Assembly (NCBI GenBank): GCA_964428935.1
Contig: CAYSAG010000169.1
Span: 1-11,052, forward strand
DNA from: JAADHY01 sp964428935
GTDB taxonomy: Bacteria > Planctomycetota > Planctomycetia > Planctomycetales > Planctomycetaceae
Length of the DNA stretch: 11,052 nt
Direction: 5' to 3'
Made by a program: the position numbers and the translations under genes. Shown here piece after piece: positions 6,315 to 11,052 of this stretch; the stretch's first letter is position 1; the number at the start of each line of letters is the position of its first letter. The notes under the pieces were generated by a model. The model had not been told where the DNA came from, made no database searches, and saw only the letters and a list, made by a program, of their open reading frames with translations.

Positions 6315-6764
6315 GTGAGAGCTGTGGTGCAACGAGTCGCTCGTGCTAGCGTGACGGTCGACGACGAAGTGGTGGGTCAAATTGGTCGCGGCTTTCTGGT
6401 GCTGTTGGGCGTGGCCGGTGACGACACTCAGGACGACGTCGTCTACATGGCCAAGAAGGTGGCTGGTCTTCGCGTGTTCGAAGACGCCGACGGCAAAATG
6501 AACTTGTCGTTGCAAGACGTGGGGGGACAGGTTCTGGCCGTCAGTCAATTCACGCTGTACGGCGACTGTCGCAAAGGTCGTCGGCCCAGCTTCACCCGAG
6601 CCGCTCCGCCGGACCACGCCGCCGCGCTGTTCCACAGCTTCGTCATTGAACTGCGGGGGCAGGGGATCGAAGTGCAGACGGGACGGTTTCAGGAACACAT
6701 GCACGTGGAGCTGCTCAACGACGGGCCGGTGACGTTGTTGTTGGACAGCCGACGGGAGTTTTGA
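6315..6764 (+). CDS. dtd: D-aminoacyl-tRNA deacylase
   Basis: This 149-residue homodimeric cytoplasmic enzyme hydrolyses D-aminoacyl-tRNAs (D-Tyr and others, and Gly-tRNA(Ala)), protecting translation from wrong chirality. It has the family N-terminus MRAVVQRVARASVTVDDEVV, the catalytic-pocket motif SQFTLYGD (77-84) and the Gly-cisPro motif in NDGPVT (135-140). The start is the GTG at 6315, preceded by GGAAAGGGA (6301-6309). An upstream in-frame ATG at 6252 adds 21 residues that the family lacks. The length agrees with E. coli Dtd (about 145). It follows thiO on the same strand after 139 bp, so the two may or may not share a transcript. It converges with accA. Confidence 0.96.
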   Translation: MRAVVQRVARASVTVDDEVVGQIGRGFLVLLGVAGDDTQDDVVYMAKKVAGLRVFEDADGKMNLSLQDVGGQVLAVSQFTLYGDCRKGRRPSFTRAAPPDHAAALFHSFVIELRGQGIEVQTGRFQEHMHVELLNDGPVTLLLDSRREF

Positions 6765-6875
6765 GCGGCGAGTGTGGCGTGACTGGCTGACGGACGGGGC
6801 CGCGCCGGCCGGCCGAGATTCCGCGATTTGAGCCCACCAAATTTCAACATAACGAACATTATCGGACGTTGCGGT

Positions 6876-6893
6876 GAGCCGCCGAAGCGGCTC
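6876..6893. terminator. Hairpin between convergent dtd and accA
   Basis: GAGCCGC (6876-6882) and GCGGCTC (6887-6893) form a perfect 7-bp stem closed by the tetraloop CGAA. It lies in the 263-bp gap where dtd and accA transcripts meet, where a bidirectional terminator would be expected. No T-run follows on either strand, so termination function is only suggested by position. Confidence 0.35.
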
Positions 6894-7027
6894 GGTGTCG
6901 GCTGCGGCAAGAGGTGTTTCGCGAACGGTCGAGCTCGTCGACCACGGCCAGCCAGCCGCAGAACGCCGTCGGAGCGTCGCCGTGGTTGCCACTCAGCCAG
7001 AGCAAACAGCATCCGGCGGCAGGCAGC

Positions 7028-8182
7028 TCAGCCCGCGGACGGCGAGCCCGAGGAGGCGCCGTCGGAGTTTGGGCTGCTGGTGGCCGAGGCTGGCTCGGTC
7101 GAGCCGGACGAATTGGAGCTCGAAGCGTCGGAACCGGAGGCTGTCGAGTGGGACGCAGCGGCCGGCCGGTCAGCGATGTCTGAGGCGTCGGAGGCATCGG
7201 CGGCCAAAGCCTGGTCGGCTTGAGCACCTTCGAGAAAGACGCCGATTCGGCGGAACTTTTGGTAGCGTCGTTCCAGCAGCTCGTCCAGCGGAATGCGCGA
7301 CAGCCGCTCCAGGTTGGTCAGCAGACTGGCTTTGATGGCCGAGGCCATTTGACGGTGGTCGCGGTGAGCTCCGCCGAGCGGTTCGTTGATGATTTCGTCG
7401 ACCACCCCCAGGCGGTACAGGTCCTTGGCCGTGAATTTCAGAGCGCGAGCGGCCTCTTCTCGGTACTTCACGTGTTTCCACAGAATGCCCGCGCAACCCT
7501 CGGGGCTGATGACCGAATAGTACGCGTACTGCAGAATGGCAATGTGGTCGCCGATGCCAATGCCCAGCGCGCCGCCCGAACCGCCCTCGCCGATGACCAC
7601 GCAAATGATGGGCGTTCGCAGTCGCGACATTTCCCGCAAGTTGTAAGCGATCTGGTAGAACTGCCCCCGCTCCTCCGCCCCGATTCCCGGGTACGCTCCC
7701 CCGGTGTCAATGAAGCACACGATGGGCAGTCCGAACTTGGCCGCCAGTTGCATCTTGAGGATGGCCTTCCGGTAGCCCTCCGGGTGAGCCATTCCAAAAT
7801 TGTGCTCCGTCCGCTCCTGCAAGTTGCGGCCCTTGTGCTGGCCGACGAACATGAACTTCCAGTCTTCCATTCGGGCAAAGCCGGTCAGGATGGCTCGGTC
7901 GTCCTGGAAAGCTCGGTCCCCGTGCAGCTCGACAAACTCGTCGAAAATCAGCTCCACGTAGTCGAGCGTTTGCGGGCGGAGCTGGTGCCGGGCGACCTGC
8001 ACGATTTGCCACGGGTCGAGGTTTTCGAAAATCTCTCGCTTCAGCCGGGCGATTTCTCGTCGCATGCGCCGGATCGACTCCAGCGTCGCTGGCGACGGGT
8101 CCGGCTGGGATTCGAGCTTTTCTAGTTGAGCTTCCAGTTCGTAAATGGGCCGCTCGAACGGCAATTGATGAACCAGGTCCAT
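7028..8182 (-). CDS. accA: Acetyl-CoA carboxylase carboxyltransferase subunit alpha
   Basis: AccA pairs with AccD to move the carboxyl group from biotin on BCCP to acetyl-CoA, giving malonyl-CoA for fatty-acid synthesis. Of 384 residues, about 1-318 are the complete conserved subunit. It begins with ELEAQLEKLES and includes FIDTGGAYPGIGAEERGQ (157-174), GEGGSGGALGIGIGDH (198-213) and SVISPEGCAGILWK (223-236). After residue 319 comes a 65-residue tail of Ser, Ala, Asp and Gly, absent from the 319-residue E. coli protein; it looks disordered. The ATG at 8182 has GGAG at 8193-8196 (9-nt spacer). No accD is in the window. The upstream neighbour on the same strand is a serine/threonine kinase gene, 303 bp away. 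Identification is firm; the tail's role is unknown. Confidence 0.97.
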   Translation of the reverse strand: MDLVHQLPFERPIYELEAQLEKLESQPDPSPATLESIRRMRREIARLKREIFENLDPWQIVQVARHQLRPQTLDYVELIFDEFVELHGDRAFQDDRAILTGFARMEDWKFMFVGQHKGRNLQERTEHNFGMAHPEGYRKAILKMQLAAKFGLPIVCFIDTGGAYPGIGAEERGQFYQIAYNLREMSRLRTPIICVVIGEGGSGGALGIGIGDHIAILQYAYYSVISPEGCAGILWKHVKYREEAARALKFTAKDLYRLGVVDEIINEPLGGAHRDHRQMASAIKASLLTNLERLSRIPLDELLERRYQKFRRIGVFLEGAQADQALAADASDASDIADRPAAASHSTASGSDASSSNSSGSTEPASATSSPNSDGASSGSPSAG

Positions 8183-8485
8183 GCTGGTCGGTCTCCGTTG
8201 TCAGCGAGCTTGGCTTTGCGGGGCGACAGGCTGGTCCCGCGCAGACCTCAACTGCCTCCCCTTGGCACGACAGCACTTCAAGACGACGTATGGTAGACAC
8301 CGGCGACGGCAGCCGCCAAGCCAAAAGCCGACGTTCGGTACCAGCTCCTGCAGTCAGTCCCCGAAGGCAAAGCCGTCCGGGCAGAAGGACGCTCAGAGCG
8401 TGAGTCTGCACAGACGGCCGAGTCCTCGCGGAAGGGCTCTGCGAGCGGCTCCACTGCCCTGCCAGCGAACGAATGCCGGCCCCGC
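8183..8485. other. Spacer between the kinase gene and accA
   Basis: No convincing gene is seen in these 303 bp. The frames open here are shadows with Arg/Ser/Pro-rich translations. The region probably carries the accA promoter. No strong terminator is seen behind the kinase gene, so read-through into accA is possible. Confidence 0.6.
8290..8319 (-). promoter_or_regulatory. Weak candidate promoter for accA
   Basis: On the minus strand TTGGCG (8319-8314) and TACCAT (8295-8290) are 18 bp apart, each matching about four of six sigma-70 consensus bases. A start near 8283 would leave a leader of about 100 nt before accA. In DNA this GC-rich such a match is suggestive only. Confidence 0.2.
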
Positions 8486-10012
8486 TCAAATGACCGGAGG
8501 CAGCTCGTCGGGAAGGGGCGGCAGGTCTTCGTCTTCCTGCTGAGGCGCCGACGGAGCTGGTGGCTGTTGCGGTGCTGGCTGAGCAGCGGCGGGCTGAGCG
8601 GCCGGTCCGGCCGGCTGGGGAGGTGGCGTCGGTCGAGCCTGTGGCTGCGGCTGGGAGCTGGTCGGTTGGGCGGCTGGGCGCTGAGGTGTCGGCGGCTGCG
8701 CCGGAGCGGCTGTGGGCGTCGGGGCCGCTGGCGCCGGACGCTGAACCGGCGGTTGCGGCACAGCGGGCTGCGGCGGCGCGGCTTGTGGAGCTGCCGGCTG
8801 AGAGGGAACGGGTTGGGGCGCGACGGGCTGAGGCGCCGCCGGCTGCTGAGGCGCGACGGGCGCAGCGGTTGGAGCGGCCGGTTGCTGCACCGGCGGCCGG
8901 GCTGGCTGCACCGGCTGGCTGGGCTGGACGGCGGGAGCTGTGGGAGCCTGCCCGGCTCCAGCCGCGGTCGGAGCTGTGGGTGTGGGAGCGGCCGGAGCGG
9001 CGGTGGCGGGTTGTCCGGCTGCCGGCGTTGCCGGTTGAGGAGCAGCCGTCGGACGACCGGTCGCCGCGTCCAACCGGCTGTCCAGCCTCGACGCCAACCC
9101 CTGGTCCCGCATTTTCTCCGCCAGCGTCTTCTTGGCTTTCTCTTCAATGAGCTGTTGAATGTCCTCCTTGAACGGCTTGATGTTGCGGAACTCGCCGAAA
9201 ATCTCCTGCATGCTGCCGGGACGGTCCTTCGGCTTCTTGGCCAGCATGCGCACAATCAGCCGGTCCATTTCGGGCGTCACGTTCGGGTTGATCGACGACG
9301 GCAGCGGCGGCTTCTCGGCCAAATGGCGTCGCAGCAGGTCGTTCGGCGATGTACCGATGAAGGGCGGCTGGCCCGTCAGGACTTCAAACAGAGTGACGCC
9401 CAGGCTGTAAATGTCCGTTTGCGGCGAGGGGTGCTGGCGTTTAATCGTCTCGGGCGCAATGTAGGTTCGGGTGCCCTGAATTTGTCGGGGCTTCATGCGA
9501 AACAGCTTGCCCAGTCCTTTGGCGTAGCGCATGGCCAAGGAGAAGTCGACCAGCTTCAGCTCCCCGCCTCGGCTCAACAACACGTTGTCGGGCTTGACGT
9601 CCTTGTGCACCCAGCCCTTGTCGTGAAGGTACCCCAAGACCAAGCACAGCGACTCGACAATCGTCTTGAAATGCAGTTGCAACTGGAGCAGGTCGCCCGA
9701 AAGCCACGTCTTCAAGTTCGGGCCTCGGAACAAATCCATCAGCAGGTAGGCGTTCTGTCGGTTGGTGACAATCTTGTGGTAGCCCACCAAGTTGGGGTGC
9801 TGGAGCTGTTTGCCGATGCGAGCCTCCCACTTCAGCGACTGAACCTGTTCCCGTTCTCGCGTGTACTCGGGCAGCAGCAGCTTCATGGCGAAGCGGAGCG
9901 GCGTGCCCTCCTCGATCACCTCCCACACCTGGCTGAACTTTCCGGTGAAGAGGCAATTCACCAGGATGTACGAGTCGACTTTGTTGGTCTCGTGCGTGGT
10001 GGCGTCAGACAC
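8486..10012 (-). CDS. Atypical cytosolic serine/threonine protein kinase with Pro/Ala/Gln tail
   Basis: This 508-residue Hanks-type kinase would phosphorylate Ser/Thr of unknown substrates. The kinase domain covers about 14-275. It has the ATP lysine K44 in FAMK, a likely helix-C Glu63, catalytic loop HKDVKPDN (136-143), metal-binding D156, YIAPE (184-188), DIYSLG (200-205) and DRP (263-265). Deviations are a glycine loop reduced to LFTGKFSQV, HKD in place of HRD (a non-RD kinase) and DFS in place of DFG. The core catalytic residues K44, D138, N143 and D156 remain, so activity is plausible. A charged helical linker (280-315) leads to about 190 residues of Pro, Ala and Gln, ending in an acidic QQEDEDLPPLPDELPPVI. 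No membrane segment is visible, unlike many bacterial receptor kinases. The GTG start at 10012 has AGGGGAG at 10021-10027. Confidence 0.9.
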   Translation of the reverse strand: MSDATTHETNKVDSYILVNCLFTGKFSQVWEVIEEGTPLRFAMKLLLPEYTREREQVQSLKWEARIGKQLQHPNLVGYHKIVTNRQNAYLLMDLFRGPNLKTWLSGDLLQLQLHFKTIVESLCLVLGYLHDKGWVHKDVKPDNVLLSRGGELKLVDFSLAMRYAKGLGKLFRMKPRQIQGTRTYIAPETIKRQHPSPQTDIYSLGVTLFEVLTGQPPFIGTSPNDLLRRHLAEKPPLPSSINPNVTPEMDRLIVRMLAKKPKDRPGSMQEIFGEFRNIKPFKEDIQQLIEEKAKKTLAEKMRDQGLASRLDSRLDAATGRPTAAPQPATPAAGQPATAAPAAPTPTAPTAAGAGQAPTAPAVQPSQPVQPARPPVQQPAAPTAAPVAPQQPAAPQPVAPQPVPSQPAAPQAAPPQPAVPQPPVQRPAPAAPTPTAAPAQPPTPQRPAAQPTSSQPQPQARPTPPPQPAGPAAQPAAAQPAPQQPPAPSAPQQEDEDLPPLPDELPPVI

Positions 10013-10172
10013 CGGTCGCTCTCCCCTCGTCGTTTCTTTTCCCTGCGTCCGCGTGAACTGCGTTGGCGCGCCCGGCGCCAGACCGGCTGGGCAGTCCGAC
10101 CAGTCTCTCGACGCAGGCTCTCGGAATCGTCAGCTCGTTCCATTTCGCCGGGCAGAGTGGTTCGGCCACCAT
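10005..10172 (-). CDS. Possible small ORF (55 aa) overlapping the kinase start
   Basis: I do not recognise this product. An ATG-started frame (MVAEPLCPAKWNELTIPR at its start) ends in a TGA that overlaps the kinase gene by eight bases. Most codons end in G or C, as in the neighbouring genes, and the first 30 residues look protein-like, while the end is rich in Arg, Gly and Asn. There is no clear ribosome-binding site before the ATG. The frame is also open further upstream through the tRNA-like region, so openness alone is weak evidence. Confidence 0.2.
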   Translation of the reverse strand: MVAEPLCPAKWNELTIPRACVERLVGLPSRSGAGRANAVHADAGKRNDEGRATGV

Positions 10173-10405
10173 GTGGGCCAGCGCACGCCAGACGACCGAA
10201 TTGTACTCTTGCGAACGCCGTCGAGTCGCCCCAGCCCCAGGATTCGAACCAAAAGGCGTCGCAGTGCTACAGACTTCGCGCCGGCTCTCCAACCAGCGTA
10301 AACCGCCCTCCGAGGACTGTCAACGTGAACCCGTTTCGGCCTGCGGCGCACGGGGCCTGCCGTGTGTCGTGGGCAAGGGAGTGTTGCGAACCAGACGGTT
10401 GTGAT
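10013..10405. other. Spacer between rlmI-like gene and kinase gene
   Basis: These 393 bp hold no firmly supported gene. They contain a tRNA-like relic (about 10233-10307) and the possible small ORF at 10005-10172. A modest hairpin (CACGG 10349-10353 with CCGTG 10360-10364) lies past the rlmI-like stop codon. No clear promoter for the kinase gene was found. Confidence 0.6.
10233..10307 (-). pseudogene. tRNA-like relic (degenerate tRNA, GTA-like anticodon)
   Basis: The minus strand contains the canonical T-arm core GGTTCGAATCC (10250-10240). Upstream lies an anticodon-like arm, GAAGT-CTGTAGC-ACTGC (10277-10261), with one mismatch and a loop that would place GTA (Tyr) as the anticodon. Before it, CGCT (10298-10295) and GGCG (10282-10279) form a D-like stem, preceded by TA at the conserved positions 8-9. 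The presumed acceptor strand GGCGGTT (10307-10301) has no partner after the T arm, and the T stem pairs well at only two positions. A working tRNA is therefore unlikely, and the long variable arm expected of bacterial tRNA-Tyr is missing. A decayed gene fits best. Confidence 0.3.
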
Positions 10406-11050
10406 TCAAACCACGCGGCAGACGTAACACTTCAGGTAGCCCGTTTCGAGGCAGTGCGCATTGACCGGGTGGTCGGCCGCCTGCCCTCGTCGCTCCAGAA
10501 TCTGCAGGGACCGCCCTGCTCTCGTCGCCGCGGCAGCCAGCGTTTGCTCGAAAGCCTCGCGCGAAACGTGCCCCGAGCAGCTGCATGAAACGAGCAGTCC
10601 GTCCGGCTCCACCACCTCCAAGGCCGCCGCGTTCAGCCGCTCGTAGGCTCTCAGCGCGTTCGCGACGCCGGCGCGGCTGCGAGCGAACTTGGGCGGGTCG
10701 AGCACAACCACGTCGAACCGCTCCCCCTGCTCTTTCAACGACGCCAGCGTTTTCAGCACGTCCGCCTTCTCGAAGCGGCACCGGTCGGCCACACCGTTCA
10801 GCTCGGCGTTGGCCCGAGCCAGCGTGACCGCCGCCTGCGACGAGTCCACACCCAGGACCGACTTGGCACCGCCTCGGACGGCTGCCGTAATGCCAAAGCC
10901 ACCGCTGTAACAGAACAGGTCGAGCACTCTCGCGCCGGCCGTCAGACCAGCGACCGTCTGCCGGTTGTCTCGCTGGTCCAAGTAGAAACCGGTCTTCTGT
11001 CCCTCGACCAAGTCGATCCCCCACCGAACCGTCTGCTCCTGGACGAACAG
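10406..11050 (-). CDS. rlmI: RlmI-like class I SAM-dependent rRNA methyltransferase (partial)
   Basis: This is the C-terminal 214 residues of a 23S rRNA m5C methyltransferase of the RlmI/RlmK type; the start lies beyond the window. The visible part begins in the domain before the methyltransferase fold and reads EGQKTGFYLDQRDNR, typical of RlmI. It continues with SAM motif I (VLDLFCYSGGFG), the acidic end of the second strand (LGVDSS), motif IV DPPKFARS and the catalytic-cysteine motif SCSCSG. It ends QAADHPVNAHCLETGYLK followed by CYVCRVV, closely like E. coli RlmI. Codons upstream of the first possible start (TTG, 11011) also match the family, so the gene continues to the right. The missing N-terminus should carry a PUA domain. 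The exact target base is inferred from the family. Confidence 0.88.
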   Translation of the reverse strand: MFVQEQTVRWGIDLVEGQKTGFYLDQRDNRQTVAGLTAGARVLDLFCYSGGFGITAAVRGGAKSVLGVDSSQAAVTLARANAELNGVADRCRFEKADVLKTLASLKEQGERFDVVVLDPPKFARSRAGVANALRAYERLNAAALEVVEPDGLLVSCSCSGHVSREAFEQTLAAAATRAGRSLQILERRGQAADHPVNAHCLETGYLKCYVCRVV

Positions 11051-11052
11051 CG

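Noticed and set aside
5985..6992. 335-codon minus-strand frame opposite thiO and dtd
   Set aside because: It runs antisense across two well-recognised genes and their spacer with no recognisable motif.
10233..10307. Functional tRNA-Tyr gene
   Set aside because: The acceptor stem cannot pair, the T stem is poor, and the long variable arm of bacterial tRNA-Tyr is missing, so it is listed only as a relic.
8567..10588. 673-codon open frame on the plus strand opposite the kinase gene
   Set aside because: Its translation is Arg/Gly/Leu-rich and lacks family motifs. It is the antisense shadow of a GC-rich gene, whose minus-strand frame carries clear kinase motifs.

Overview
This GC-rich window carries ordinary bacterial housekeeping genes. 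The gene set points to a planctomycete, probably of the Pirellula or Thermogutta kind. The pointers are a short stand-alone FlgM-like protein, a cytosolic serine/threonine kinase with a long low-complexity tail, an AccA with a Ser/Ala tail, and wide repeat-rich spacers. That placement is inferred from protein style; no rRNA or marker search was possible.

Layout. Positions 1-362 hold no gene. They contain two degenerate 7-bp tandem arrays (51-106 and 279-348) around a 79-bp element with three hairpins (121-199) and a decayed copy of one hairpin (228-253). On the minus strand follow glnD (363-3047), a possible unlisted 46-codon ORF (3049-3189), glnB (3198-3536) and a Fur-family regulator (3629-4126). 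These three named genes could form one nitrogen/metal regulatory operon read fur > glnB > glnD. An flgM-like gene (4415-4693) lies upstream on the same strand. Across a 357-bp divergent spacer, thiO (5051-6175) and dtd (6315-6764) read on the plus strand. Dtd converges on accA (7028-8182, minus). Behind accA are a serine/threonine kinase gene (8486-10012, minus) and an rlmI-like methyltransferase cut by the window end (10406-11050, minus). The kinase/rlmI spacer contains a degenerate tRNA-like sequence.

How the genes work together. GlnD uridylylates and deuridylylates PII (GlnB) in response to glutamine, and PII passes on nitrogen status. The target Tyr51 of PII and both GlnD catalytic motifs are intact, so the pair looks functional. 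AccA is half of the carboxyltransferase of acetyl-CoA carboxylase, a complex known in other bacteria to be bound by PII. ThiO supplies dehydroglycine for the thiazole of thiamine. Dtd removes D-amino acids from tRNA. RlmI-type enzymes methylate 23S rRNA.

No clear new system is present. The items most worth a second look are the structured repeat block at 1-362, the tightly coupled small ORF before glnD, the atypical kinase next to an AccA with a serine-rich tail, and the tRNA relic.
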